DNA of 64,000 nucleotides, taken from contig NC_081833.1 of the NCBI RefSeq assembly GCF_030867095.1, positions 72,235,395 to 72,299,394 on the forward strand, read 5' to 3'. Both the position numbers and the translations under genes were made by a program. A model generated the notes under the pieces. The model saw nothing but the letters and a program-made list of their open reading frames with translations, made no database searches and was not told where the DNA came from. This document shows positions 47,383 to 59,560 of the stretch, piece after piece. Position 1 is the stretch's first letter. Every line of letters starts with the position of its first letter. The DNA is from Alligator mississippiensis. Its lineage: Eukaryota > Chordata > Crocodylia > Alligatoridae.

Positions 47383-49936
47383 CAGGGTGTTGTTGCACCC
47401 TGGGGTGCTTTGAGATCCTTTCAAGTGTGCTGCACTGTTAGATGGGCACATATGATTCACCCAGAGATTTCAGATAGGAACCCATAGTGTTTAACACATG
47501 CCCTGCTGTGGGCTTTCCGAGCTTTTGGCAACAAAAGGATTGCTTTATTATTTTTCTGTAGTAAAAAAAAAAAAAAAAGAGTGAAAACGAAGAGCTGGTA
47601 TTTTCCAAGGGGGGCCCTCGAGCCAATTGAGAGATGCCTTAAGTCTAAAATTGGTTAAGAACTGCTGCTTTAGATGTTTTGAGGAAGCACAGCCAAAGGG
47701 TTAAGCAGCTGTTTACACACGGGCCAAGTGATGCTTACTCTGCCAGTTTGCTGACTGCAAAATAAAAGCTATAAATGCGCAAAGAGACAAAAGCAAGGTC
47801 AGAAGGACAGTGCCGAGAGGGGCGGGATGTTCCTTGGATCTGCGATCTCAAAGATTTATGAGAACGTTATTACCTGAGTAAACCGAGAGATGCAAAACGG
47901 CTCATTACAACTTCCCAGTTTCAAACCAGGGATGGTGCTTTTCTACTGCATCAGCAGAGCTCCCACTTATTTCTTCCATTATTAAGTCGGGGTCATTGAT
48001 GTTTTTTCAAGCATTGCTGCTTAGACTGGCCTGGTTTTGTTCAGTTCCTTGTTTGTACTCGGGCTTCGGTACTGATTATGAGACCTGAGAGGGAAAACAA
48101 GCCACTTCTTTTGGAAGCTAGGAGTTTCCCCATTCTATGAATAGGCATTAGAGAGTGAAATGGTTACTTAGCAGTTTTCCCATGTAATGTTCAATAACAG
48201 TCTGATTAGGTCCTTCTACAGAAACCAGCTATATCACCTTTTTATTTTTCCCAAACACAAATTTAAGGTCAAATCTATTATAATATTTAAGGCAGACAGT
48301 TCTTTTTCTTTTTTTTTAAACATTTAACAAGAAATAAAAATATTTAGCAACCTCTCCTATTAGAACTACAAAGTCCTCAAGATCGAGTATTCAGTAAAGT
48401 TTCTAGCAGCTCATGGAGTTTAAAGCTCACTGCTGGCACTAGACTCTTTACTGTGACATATTTTTCCTGCAGATGGGAGAACTCAATTCACAGAACCTGA
48501 CGTCTAGGTAGTGAATGAGTGCATGGATACTCTCACCGCGTTATTGCCGCTTATTACATAAGAAGTTGCATTTTGTTTCCAGGGGAGCGGGTAGATGACA
48601 TACAAAGGAATAGGTGCACTCATTGAACATATACAGGGCTTGTTTTAAACATAAATATTACCCCTTTTTAGAAAGAATCTGTTAACTGACTCAGCTTGAA
48701 GCAGAAATCGACTATAGGAGTCCTTATTATGGACTTGGGCATAACATCTCTGCACTTCCTTTAACATACTTGATCCCAGCTGTTCAGGAAAGAGGATATA
48801 GAAGGCCATTTCTAAAGCATGCTCTTACTTTTTTTTTCTGTATAGATAATTCTTAGGAGAGGAGGCTGTTCATTGCAGCCATGTAAATTCATTATGAAAT
48901 CCTTAGCAAGCCTAAAACCCATATTCTGAATACTTGTGACCACTGGAAATCCCATAGTGATTTATTTGCAAGCATGTTAACATGTGTTAATTCAACTGAT
49001 CTCTTTCTACCACCTTTAATGAAAAGAGCTCTGCTTATACCCTCAGTTCAAATGGATGCATAATTCTTCACTTCCATTCATCCTCTACCAGAGATGACAA
49101 GATGAAAAAGGACACATGCCAAATTGATATCCCTGAAGAACAATATTAGAACAGTGCTGGCTCGATTTCAGACTTTGTAAAAGATACTCTACGTTGCAGC
49201 AATCAGTGCGCTATAAATTAATGGGACATTAGTATGAGTCAGAACTTGTAGAAATTAAAGGTTTGTTTAGAGAGCTGCCCAGATTGGTCCAAGAGCCACA
49301 AGGTGGCAGTGCTGTGCTTGCAACCAAAATTTTGAAAGTCAAGTAAGTCATCAGACCCTTGAGAAGGTTGCAGTCTTCTGTGACACCAGACTTGGCCATT
49401 CACCCATGGCAAGATAGTGAATTTTGATGCAGAGTGAACAACAGGAGCAGGGGAAAATGAATATAGTTTCATGTAAAAGAATAAAAGACTTTATGCCACC
49501 TTTGCAAATCCTTAGTCCCATGGCTAGTATATCTTCTAATTTGGAGTAGACTCAAGGATCCTGTAAAGTTATGCCCATTTTCCCTTGGTCCCCAGAGGCC
49601 GTTCTGGCAGGAAGAGATTGCTAAACATCAGCTATGCTCTGGATCTTCTTCCTTTTCTTTAGTCACAGCCATTGGTTATGTCCACACTGCTCACCGCAGG
49701 CTCATCTCAGCCCATGCTGTGCTCTGTACCACTGCATCTAGACTGTTTTCAAGGCCCCAGCTACTTATCTCCACACTACATGGCAATATTCAGTAAAGAC
49801 ATGCCTTTGCAGCCGCTGGGCTGGCATGAAGTCATTTGGGTTTTCTGTACCTGTTCCTTCTGTAAGGGAATTCCCAGGTAACAAGAGACCTTGTGCTCCC
49901 TTTTATCCCATGACAGACAACAGCAGAGCTGATCAA
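47383..49936. other. Intergenic DNA, no gene recognised
   Basis: AT-rich sequence with a poly(A) run near 47562. Short frames only, none with a recognisable motif. Confidence 0.5.
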
Positions 49937-50606
49937 GGGGAGCATCTAAATGTGCGTTTAACTGCACAGTAGACTAATTTGCTTTGGTGTAAAGCATCAC
50001 AGTCTACACGTGAGATGCTATTAGGCTGCAGCAAACTAATTTTCAACACTGTAAGAGAGTACCATTGGGGACAGTATTATCTTATGGTGGTGAAAAGAAC
50101 TGCACGTAAACACACGTGTAAACACTGACCTGGGTATAAATTGTGCCCAGTTAGCCCAATCAGCAGGGGGCCAGACCCCTTCCTGCTGCCTAGCCACACG
50201 GCCCCGCTCTTTGGGTACTCTCGTGCCCCAGGCAGCCCCGATGTTTCCTGACACCGTGACTTGGGTCCCAGAGCTGTGGCAGAGCCAGACACAGGCACGG
50301 GCGAGCCGGGTGGCCGCCCGGGACCCGGACAGAAAGGGGGCCTGAAAATGGTAATTTTTTTCCTGTTGTCTGATTATTATTATCATTATCTCTGGCGAAG
50401 GGGGGCCTGATACTAAAAGTTTGCTCAGGGCCTCCAGGAGTTGAGGTACGGTACTGCTGCTGTCAACCCTGGGTCTCCTCCGCCCCAGTTCAAACTGCTA
50501 TTGTCCCAGGTATACATGTAGACACTGCGCCTGTGAGTCATTAACTCTGGCACAAACTGCACTGGAGTTTATTGCATTGCATTAATAGCACATGTAGATG
50601 CACCCT
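49937..50606. mobile_element. Composite MITE, about 670 bp
   Basis: The left end GGGGAGCATCTAAATGTGC pairs with the complement of AGGGTGCATCTACATGTGC on the right. Internal CTACACGTG and GTCTACATGTATACC words look like ends of related elements, so it may be nested. The GC-rich middle (50150-50450) is unlike the ends. Confidence 0.55.
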
Positions 50607-52980
50607 ACAAGGTTAACAACTAAACTACCTAGCTTTTCTGTCATTCTGCAAATAAGAAGTTATTCTTTAAAGTATATTTACCACTATTTTGCCCAGTCTA
50701 GATTCGATCATCTCAAATGACAGAACCTCCCTCAGTAAGAAACAGACAACAGATGAAAAGACCTTTAAAGGCAATTGAAGAAAATGCTGTTATATTTTTT
50801 TAAAGGGAAGAAAACGGAAGCCACGACATTTTGGAGAGATGTAGCCAGTCCTGTGCATTAGCAATAAATATATATTTATTTGCAGAGCCAAATAAAAAAT
50901 GGTTTTGTGGAGTAACTACAGCAAAGAAATTATATTCCTAGAGATGTTTATAGGCTTGAGTACATCAGAAGTTATTTCTGTATTGCCTTGCCAAGGCTAT
51001 AGAAAACCTACATTTCCAGAATGAAAGCCTGGTTGTAGCTGAACAGATAAATACTGTAAATAATGTTTCATTGCTAGCATTACGTCTCTTGAAAATGAAA
51101 TTCCAGATTGAATTCCAGAATATCATATTGCTTCCTACAGTTGTTATTACAAAGAAATTAAAGCTGACCTCTCCACCTCAAATTTTAAACTATGTATTTA
51201 GCAGCCAATACATTTGTGTCATGCACACTTAAATGCCTAACTTGACACATTTGACTGTGTTGTTTAAACTGATCTTTGTCTTGAATGTGAGGTAATCTGG
51301 ATTGTTTCTTCCTCCTCGGACCCATGCTGACCTAATCAGAAGCTAAAAGCACCAGCATAACATATATACAGGTGCAGGCATATATCAAAGCACTCTCAGG
51401 TTTTGGTGGCAGCTGAGCTTTTCATGTATCCTCAGCATAGACCTTATTCTGCTTCCTCATGGAGTGGTCATAGGGTTAGTAGTATTGAAGACCAGCAGGC
51501 AATGAAGCCTGATCCTTATAAGCACAGAACAACAGGTAGTGGCTACCTCAAATTGATTAATATTAACTACATTAATAGACACACATGAGGAATACAGCGC
51601 TCTTGGAGACTGGAGGGAGAGATCCTGTGAACTACAAAAGTTGATGGTGTGTCCTCAGCAGCATTTTCATTCCCTGTCATCTCTAGCACCTCTAGAGACT
51701 AAAACATAGATCTGCTTGATGGCACACATCACTTCCAGGCTTTGGTTCTAGTGAACTTACACTTTAGCATTATTCAAAATGTCCTGCATTTAAAATCAAG
51801 TGGGGAGAAAAAAACCCAGTATTTGCTGGTGCTTCTCACTTTTGATTACAGATCATTCTAGTCATGCCGCATGGTCAGGTCTGGGACTCTTGTGAATGGG
51901 ACCGTGTTCATCCCTTGCAAGTTAAATCTGATAACATGAGTGAGGTTATTATTTATTATTTATTAGTTCTAATGGAACTGCAAAGAAGGAGGTGTCACAC
52001 TTGTAACTAATGTCCCAGGTTTCATGTTGTGTGCTAATTGTTATGGGTTTCTAAAATTCACCTATAGACTTAAAACACTGCTGAAGTATTTTTTTTTCAA
52101 GTTGACATTCAACCAGAACAACTGTAAGCCCAACCCACAGATCCCCTGTGTAATCTGAGCTCTATAAAACAGTACAGCACATCTGTTTTGACCATAAAAG
52201 GCATAAATAAGCTAACATGCTGATGTTCTCATAAGTGTATCCTTCAGCTCTGCATTTAGACATCTCCTGTGGTTTTCTCTGTGGCATCCACGATTTTGCT
52301 GATAGCTTACCTGATTTGCCTTTTCCTTTAATGGGATTGCCATATATGGTTAAAAAAGACAGTCTCACTGTGAATCAGAAGCATGTCCTTAGGTAGTCAC
52401 AAAGGAAGTTCTGGGTTTTGCAAGAGGCTTTACACTTCTCTGTACAAAAAACATTGTCGGCAGCAGCTGACACCCTTTTGCAGAAGTAGAAAACACTTAA
52501 TTTGCAATTATTTGCAAAGGAAAAGTTAAAACATGTGAGGAGAGCACGGTGAGCACTGCACTTGTTATGTATCATAGCCCATCAGGGAAGAGGCATCTTG
52601 TTACCAAAAAACAGCATTTTACATCTACAGCAACATATTCTTTGGTGAATTAAAATATAAGCATGGTATATACTGCATGGTATGTATTTATAAAGGCCAC
52701 TCTAAACCATGGGCTGAATTTAATGTATAGAAGCATTGCAGAAAGCCTCTGTCTTATTACTTAGTATTAAAATACTGCCAATCATCAGACACTTAAAATT
52801 TACCTAATAATTATGTATATAGTTCAACCAGTTCAGTCCTTGAACTGGAAGCAGCTATATTGTTCTCAGCAGGCTCTCTCAAGAGTCCATTTTAAATGAG
52901 GAGAGAATGGATAAGAGTTTCATTTAAAATACACTCTGGTTGCCAAAGTACAAGGCATCTGGGTCAAAATATTCTCTCTG
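50607..52980. other. Intergenic DNA, no gene recognised
   Basis: AT-rich; only short frames. No repeat family recognised with confidence. Confidence 0.45.
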
Positions 52981-53247
52981 ATGTTCAGACCTCAAGACCT
53001 TCACAGATGGTCACAAGCATGTGCGGTTGCCATTGCAGCTGCTGTTGTGTGCACAACTGTAATCGTGTATGCAATTGTGAAAAGCTTTCTTGTCTACTTA
53101 GCGGGAAGTGGGGGGCTTCTGTTAGCAGAGAGAGAATTTGACCAGGACACAAGCATGATGTCTCTTACTCCTCTGAAAAGCTCCAAAAAACTTATGATGT
53201 TTTCAGGTGTTCTCAGTTTTATATCTGCCAAGAAGCATAAATATTGA
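52981..53247 (+). CDS. Unexplained short open frame, 88 codons, with one membrane-like segment
   Basis: The frame starts MFRPQDLHRWSQACAVAIAA and has a long hydrophobic run (about residues 14-47, including AAAVVCTTVIVYAIVKSFLV), then a polar tail with acidic and Ser/Lys-rich stretches. An AATAAA lies at 53463. I do not recognise the product; mammalian synteny has no gene here. No clear splice acceptor or promoter was found, so it may be chance, or a single small-membrane-protein exon. Treat as a candidate only. Confidence 0.2.
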   Translation: MFRPQDLHRWSQACAVAIAAAVVCTTVIVYAIVKSFLVYLAGSGGLLLAEREFDQDTSMMSLTPLKSSKKLMMFSGVLSFISAKKHKY

Positions 53248-55299
53248 AATTTTGAAAGAAGTTCATCAGAGTCTATGCTGCTTGATGACTTCACAGCTGA
53301 ACTAATCTAGCTTCACGGCAGTCTATCCCTGTTGTTCAGTGTTTTCTGTTATCTTGCTGACATTGCTATAAGAAGGAAATGACTGTTCCAACCACTCCTA
53401 TTCTTAGTGCATTTATTATATTCTGTTATTTGTGTTTCTAGAAACATATAATGTAGGGAAGGAAATAAACTTATATGATTAACATTACCTGCTGAGGGCT
53501 ATATTCTCTTTAAAGTGCTTTTCCATTATGCTGGGCCTGAACACTCCTATTCTTTTCATGCTAAAATCCATTAAGGATTCATTCTTTCCCAAATTCTCCT
53601 CAAGTCATTCCACATGCAGCAATAAAGCTTCTATTTCAGTTGAACCGTCTAGTTTGAGGGTTGTAGCACTTGGGGGCAAAACCATACACCCAAAGTATCA
53701 TTCACCACTGCCTTTTTCTGGAAGTTTGGTTTTTGATTTATTTTGCCTGGTTTTTGATCCCCATGGCTACAGATCCGGGAGGAGCCAGGCTGGGCTATTT
53801 TGCCCCAAATGGCAAAATTTGCCGCACACCAAAGTGCACGTCCGGGCACGTGCGCTGAGGCAAAAAGCCTCGGCTCAAATTTACGCTGCTTCTATTTGAG
53901 CTGCTGCAAGCGCAAGTGCCTGAAAGTGTGGATGCGCCCTTTGAAAGCTCAAAGAGACAATGAGGAGAGGCTCCTCTCCGCTTCTTGGGAGACTTGGGAG
54001 CCTTGTGCCATTCGCCCTTCCTGGAGAGCCATGGCAACCAGGAACAGGAGATGGGACCTTATTTGAAGGGTGGGCGGTCTTGTATATAGTGGGGTGTGAA
54101 AAGGAGGATACCTCAGGTCCAGACCCATCTGAGCTGCTGTGGCTGGCAGGGTAAGTAGCTAGCTCAGCGCCAGACAGGGAGAGGAGGGCAGGGGTGCTTC
54201 CTCCCAAGGGATACTACTTGGCACAGCTCAGGAAGGAACTGCCTTGGGGTAGAATAACTACTTCCTTTTACGAGTAGACACGTTATGATATGCCTTGTTT
54301 CATGAGTAAAGTATCTCGATCCATTCCACATCATAACAGAGGTGTATTGTGCCCCCCTGCTGAAGCTGGATACAACTCCTAATTTAGACTCACAGAAACC
54401 CAGTGAGGTCCACAGTCTCCTTAGTTTATGTGAGGCAATAAAAGCAGAATAGCTTAAGTAGCACGCCCCAAGTCAAAAGGAAAGTCTCTGAAAGAAAATG
54501 CAACCACATATCTTGACTCTCAGATCTCACCGCCAACTACCTTTCTCCTGGTAATAAAAGGTGTTCTTTTGTTACGGCATGCAGTTTTTACATACGCAGG
54601 TTTTCTTTAGATTTCAGTTGAATCCTAGCTCTAAATTAGTCAACATTCACAATGTTTACAATTGTTCTACATAACTGCAAATCAACAGAACCGCATCAGA
54701 GTCAATAATGGCACAAATTGAGTGGCCTTCAACAAGTCATTTAAACTTCCTTTGTCTGGGTTGCCCTCAAGGATATGGAGAGGATTAATTACTGATTGTA
54801 CAGCATAAGTGCTTTTCAAACGCTATTTATTATAAAAGCATTATATTATACAGGAAGTGATGATCAAATAGCTCTATAAATAGTCAAGAAGAAGCCTTAC
54901 AAGACAATCTATATAAGGAATGATGCGCCGGGCTTATATTTCACTATAACTTTTCCTCTGCCTAAGCAGCCTCACATTCAGAAGCCGTATTTCAGTACAA
55001 TCGTTAATGTAATAAGAGACTCAGCTCTTGTTATAGTTAGTGCTATGGCCCATGTCTTCCCAGCTGGCTAGGTTGGGCTCAGCATAAGAAAGACCTCCAA
55101 GTTACTCTTGCTGCTCCCTGAACCAGGCTTCTACGTGTTTCTAGGCTGCTCTGTTTCATACTGGGTGTCACAGGGGCCGTTCCAGTTATCAGAGATTTCC
55201 TGGACACCACGTTACTAGGTGAGGTGGAGACTCTGTGTCACTTGAGTAGTACATAGTAGGCCTGAGGGTTTGGCTCTCTGTTTTATGCAATCATTCCTG
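53248..55299. other. Intergenic DNA with a GC-rich island (53760-54210)
   Basis: Mostly AT-rich. The GC-rich block contains the near-palindrome CCCCAAATGGCAAAATTTGC and ends like an inverted-repeat element (GTGTGGATGCGCCC at about 53930), but no matching left end was found. A MIR-like stretch may lie near 54370-54540. Confidence 0.4.
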
Positions 55300-55702
55300 C
55301 CCTGACATGACAGCGCGTGTCATAAGGATGCCTGAGAACAAGCTCCTGAAACAGGTCCTATACTTCCAATGCACCAGTGGTCACCACTCTAGAAGTGGGC
55401 AAAAGAAAATATTCAGGGACACCCTGAAGGCCAAACTGAAGAAATGCAATATTAACATCAATACATGGGAGATTCATGCACCGAATCTTATGCAACGGTG
55501 CCATGATGTAGGACAAGGCATCAGTCTTTTTGAGCAAACTCACTTTGCTATGCGGGTAGATAGATGAGAAAGACAAAGGGAAAGAGCTGTGACTTGACAT
55601 CATCAGGACCCATTCCTTCCTCCTGGAACTGTTTGCCATGTCTGCAGGCAACCATGTGGATCTCGGATCAGCCTCTTCAGTCATCTCTGGATTCACCGAT
55701 GA
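55300..55702 (+). mobile_element. LINE (non-LTR retrotransposon) 3' ORF fragment: RT C terminus plus C2H2 finger
   Basis: VIRMPENKLLKQVLYFQ, QKKIFRDTLKAKLKKCNINI and NTWEIHA match the C-terminal motif after the LINE reverse transcriptase ('RMP..RLPKQLLY..L..G.R..G.QKKRFKDTLK..LK'). In the same frame, after TGA stops at 55565-55567 and 55595-55597, comes VCHVCRQPCGSRISLFSHLW IH, a C-x2-C-x12-H-x3-H finger (55631-55699) like the one ending such ORFs. 5'-truncated and decayed; clade not assigned. Confidence 0.75.
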
Positions 55703-55896
55703 CTTCCCTGCTTACTGGAAGACGGTCACTCTTGTATCAAGGGGTTGCCCACATCAATGCAATCATTCATCCAGTATATGCACTAACTGCTGCCACAGCA
55801 GCTCTCTCAGAGGAGTAATCCCGTCAAAGATCCAGGATCACATGCATCCCTTCTTTGGAAACAATCAGGGGCATCACACCAGGGATGAATGTACAA

Positions 55897-56083
55897 CAGC
55901 GGTGGGCAAAATGTGGCCCGCAGGCTGGATGTGGCCCGCCAGGCCATTCTATCTGGCCCATGGAGCCCCTAAAAAATTTAGAAAATTAATATTTATCTGC
56001 CCCGGGCTGCCTGTCATGCAGCCCTCGATGGCTTGCCAAAACTCAGTAAGCAGCCCTCCACCCAAAATAATTGGCTGTCCCTG
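55897..56083. mobile_element. hAT-like non-autonomous element, 187 bp, 8-bp duplication ATGTACAA
   Basis: CAGCGGTGGGCAAAATGTGG begins the element and TTGGCTGTCCCTG ends it; the inverted ends match imperfectly. ATGTACAA occurs exactly on both sides (55889-55896 and 56084-56091), the 8-bp duplication typical of hAT. The interior is rich in TGGCCCGC words. Confidence 0.85.
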
Positions 56084-56091
56084 ATGTACAA

Positions 56092-58525
56092 CTACTCACA
56101 TGAGTAAGCATGAAAGGACTGATTTAAAGAGAGATCAAGTGAGGTTCTAAGTGGTATAGGTACAAACAGATAGGCAGACAGAAATGAAGGTAGAAAAATT
56201 AAGGCCCAGTTCATACCTAATGAAATCTCTCATGTATACAGTTCTGAGTTTAACTCGATACTTCAGTGTGTCTCTTCATGCCACATTAATCATGTTCAAA
56301 GCAAGTTTGTTCAGGTCCATAGGCCTGTGTTAACAGCTTAAATTATAAGACTCAACTGAATTCTGGGATTCCCTCATTCTTGAGTGTTTAACACTCTTTC
56401 AGTACCGTTGTTTGATAGCAGATATTTATAAATCATTTGTGACTTAAATTAATCCACAGTTTGAGCCCCAGAGAAGAGAGCAAAAACCTTGTAGAAGATA
56501 GTCTTTGCTTTTACATTTAATATACAGTAAATTTAATATGATAATTCACCTTGTAAGCAAGGGAACATTTTTGAAAATACTTTCATCAGTGCTATAAATG
56601 ATAGCTAAATGGTAGACAGTCACATGTGGCTATATTTCCTACAAGTTTTCTGCTTATCACAGACTAGGTTTGATTGCAGTATATCAGTTTACTTCCTATA
56701 TCACCTAATATGTTTCTTCTTATTTGTAAATAACTGTAATAAGTGTAGACGATAAAGGACTGACCAGGTGCTGTCAACTGTAGCTGAATGAAAGGAATCG
56801 GAGGGAGAGAATTCTGTTTTCCTGTGACTATAACCACTTCTTAAAAATGATCAGGCTCCTTGGTCCTTAAAGGCTTTCTATAATTGGATAAGATTTTTTT
56901 TTTCTGTCCTAATGAGGGGGTTTTCCCTGGAGTCTTGTGATTCACAACTTTATATATTTCCTTCTATAATACTGCACGGTCAAAAGCTAGGGATTATTTG
57001 GCCTCCAGTGGGAAAGGCAGTTCTAATTTTCTCAGAGAGCAGCCTATATTTCTGCTGTTTCACTTTTCGACATGGAGAATGTCATCAGTATGTTCCAGAT
57101 TTTTAGATCGAGGCACGGGCATACCTGGTTCTGAATAAAATACCCTAGGTGTGTCTGTAAGTGGCCAGCGAGATTTCTAATGAAAATGAATTTGTCAGTT
57201 CCAAAACTATGGACATGCCAATAATAGGGTAGGAGTGCAGCAGTGTTAAACTTGAATCCAGCAAGGAAGAGGTGTGGGAGTGGGAGTGGGAATCTGGGGT
57301 AACATTCCTGAAACCTGTTTCACCCTTGTTTGCTTCTGTCTCACACACTGATTCACTCTCTTTCTCCAAACAGTGGGAGAAAAAACCTTACAAACATTTT
57401 AGACTTGCAGCTATAAGTAAAGGAAATCTTTTTCAGCAGGACAGCTGTGATTCTTGGCACAGCATGGTATTTACACCCACCATGTAACAAGAAACCAGTG
57501 TTTTGTCATCTGCTGCATGGTGAACTCTTGGGCTTTGAAAAGAGGCTTGAGGCTCAGAAAGTGACAGAAAAGGGATCCATCTTCTCAGAACCATTGAGTT
57601 AACCAGTAAATTCCCTGCTATTTTGGTTTTCCTGCAACTAATACTGCAGATCCACAACTGTTACATATAGCTCTTTTTGCAAGTCAGATGCTGTAGCTTC
57701 TTCTTTTAGTGAATATATAGTTTAAATTTTGTGTTGATTTGCTTTGTTCAATGCAGTTTATTTTCCATGGTATTTTATCTTTTCTCACATGTGACTTACA
57801 CTTTTCCTTACAAGTTAAGGGTAGAACGTGTGCTTCTAAGCATATGGTCTATTCACAGGCAACGTGTAAGTGCTGCCAGTGGGAGGGCATACCTCCATGC
57901 CGCCATCGCTGCCCCCACTGTTGCCGGGCATTAGGTCTGGCCTGGCTACATTCCCATGCCTCACCGTAGGTACAAAAATCATGCCACCGCCACCACTTTA
58001 ATTTCTGCCAGGCCCTGGCTCTGGCCAGGCTGAGCCCAGTGCCCTGTGTCCCACTGTTGTCACAGTAATCTGGGGAGGCACATGCCTCCCATGCCTCCCC
58101 CAGTGCATCACCAATATGTTAATCAGAAACCCAGGAATTGTCTTTCATTGAACAAATGTTTGCCACCTGATAGCACCCTGACACACCTCAGGTGAGGCTG
58201 ACTATTAGGGTTCCTGACAAAAGGACTGACCCTACAAAGTATATTTGTACAATGCGTAGTGCCTTAGTAGGCTTGATTTCAAAGTCCAAGTCATCATTCC
58301 AGGTATCACTGGTAAAAGTACCTCTTGACAGATCATAGATGTAGCCAGTTGTCACTGATTGGCTAAAGCTGCAATCCCTGCTCCAAAAGTTAAACTACTT
58401 TCCCCAAGAAGAGAACAGAATGTTCTTAAATACTATTCCTTTTGCTCAAGGTACCTGTGAATTGGGATATTTCAGCTTTTCTGGTAATTTTGGAATCATT
58501 GGTTAGGAACATGTCTAGTTTGAAA
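56092..58525. other. Intergenic DNA, no gene recognised
   Basis: AT-rich with a GC-rich stretch at about 57880-58110 (GCATACCTCCATGCCGCC, GGGGAGGCACATGCCTCCC) that may be repeat-derived. No coding exon recognised. Confidence 0.45.
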
Positions 58526-58533
58526 CACATCAC

Positions 58534-58798
58534 CAGGGATCCTGGTTTTCTCTGACACCCTCCTCCTCCCCTAATTTTTAGATTTAAAAAAGTAACCTCA
58601 AATCCACATTTTTCCATGGTTAAAATGAAACACCACTATATATACATATATACATATGTGTGTGTGTATATATATATATGTGTATATATATATATATGAG
58701 TGGTGTTTCATTTTAATCATGGAAAAATGAGAATTTGAGGTTGCTTTTTTAAATCTGAAAATTGGGGATTTTTTTATCAGAGAAAACTAGGATTCCTG
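58534..58798. mobile_element. Palindromic hAT-like MITE, 265 bp, 8-bp duplication CAYATCAC
   Basis: The two halves are inverted copies of about 110 bp: CAGGGATCCTGGTTTTCTCT on the left and the complement of CAGGAATCCTAGTTTTCTCT on the right, meeting at a TA/TG dinucleotide tract. The flanks CACATCAC (58526-58533) and CATATCAC (58799-58806) differ at one base, as expected for an old 8-bp target duplication. Confidence 0.85.
58640..58699. repeat. TA/TG dinucleotide microsatellite at the centre of the palindrome
   Basis: ATATATACATATATACATAT, TGTGTGTGTATATATATATA and a further TATATATATATATA run. It forms the loop between the arms of the palindromic element. Confidence 0.9.
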
Positions 58799-59369
58799 CA
58801 TATCACAGCTCTTTCCTTGGCTCTGGCTGTTCCTCCTGGGTTGGCTAAATCTGATTCCCAGTGGCAAATAACATCTGAACCCTGGCATTTCAGTGGATAG
58901 ATCTGCCAACGTGCTAGGGGAAGTAAAAGACTTCAAAGTTTGGGAAGCCCAGACTATAAACAAGAGAGTGTGATATGTTCTTCAACCAGGTGTAGTTTTG
59001 TAGTGGATCTTATCTCTTTGCTCCCTAATTTCCAGTGTATGTTTCATGTGCCCCCTCTTTATCTTTCTGCTCATCAAAGTGAAAATATCCTTATTAGCAC
59101 TGATCTCAAAGGTAAAAGCCTTGAATTACAAACAATCCTGAACTGAGGGGTGCTTGAAGACCAGTTGTAAATTGTCCAGGTTGGGCACTGTTGTAAATTT
59201 TCCACAGGCAACAGGCAAAGCAGGCACATCCAATCTAGATTAGGTGCATTTTATATTATGGGAATAATGAAAGAGAGAATGCATCTCAGAGACAGTACAG
59301 TGTGTACTACTCAGCTAACAAAAGCAGCCGTCTTGAACCAATTTGGGCCATGCTCTCTGGACAGAGTTA

Positions 59370-59560
59370 AGGGTAGAAGAGAGTGTGGTTAAGTAGATAA
59401 TGTGCTAAAGTGGGAGCCAGGAGACCTTAATTCTCTTCCAGTTCTGTCTCTTGCTGGCTGGGTGACCTTGAGCAAGTCAGCTCTTCTCTTTCCTGTCCAT
59501 TGTTCTCTGCCTTATCTATTTAGATAGCAAACTCTTTGAGTCAGGGTGTTACGTGACCAG
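59370..59560 (+). mobile_element. MIR/CORE-like SINE
   Basis: 'GAGCCAGGAGACCTTAATTC', 'TGACCTTGAGCAAGTCAGCT' and the tail 'TTTAGATAGCAAACTCTTTG' then AGTCAGGG give the full MIR/CORE-SINE order. A further similar tail (CAGCGCCCAGCACAATGAGA) follows near 59815-59880. Confidence 0.8.
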
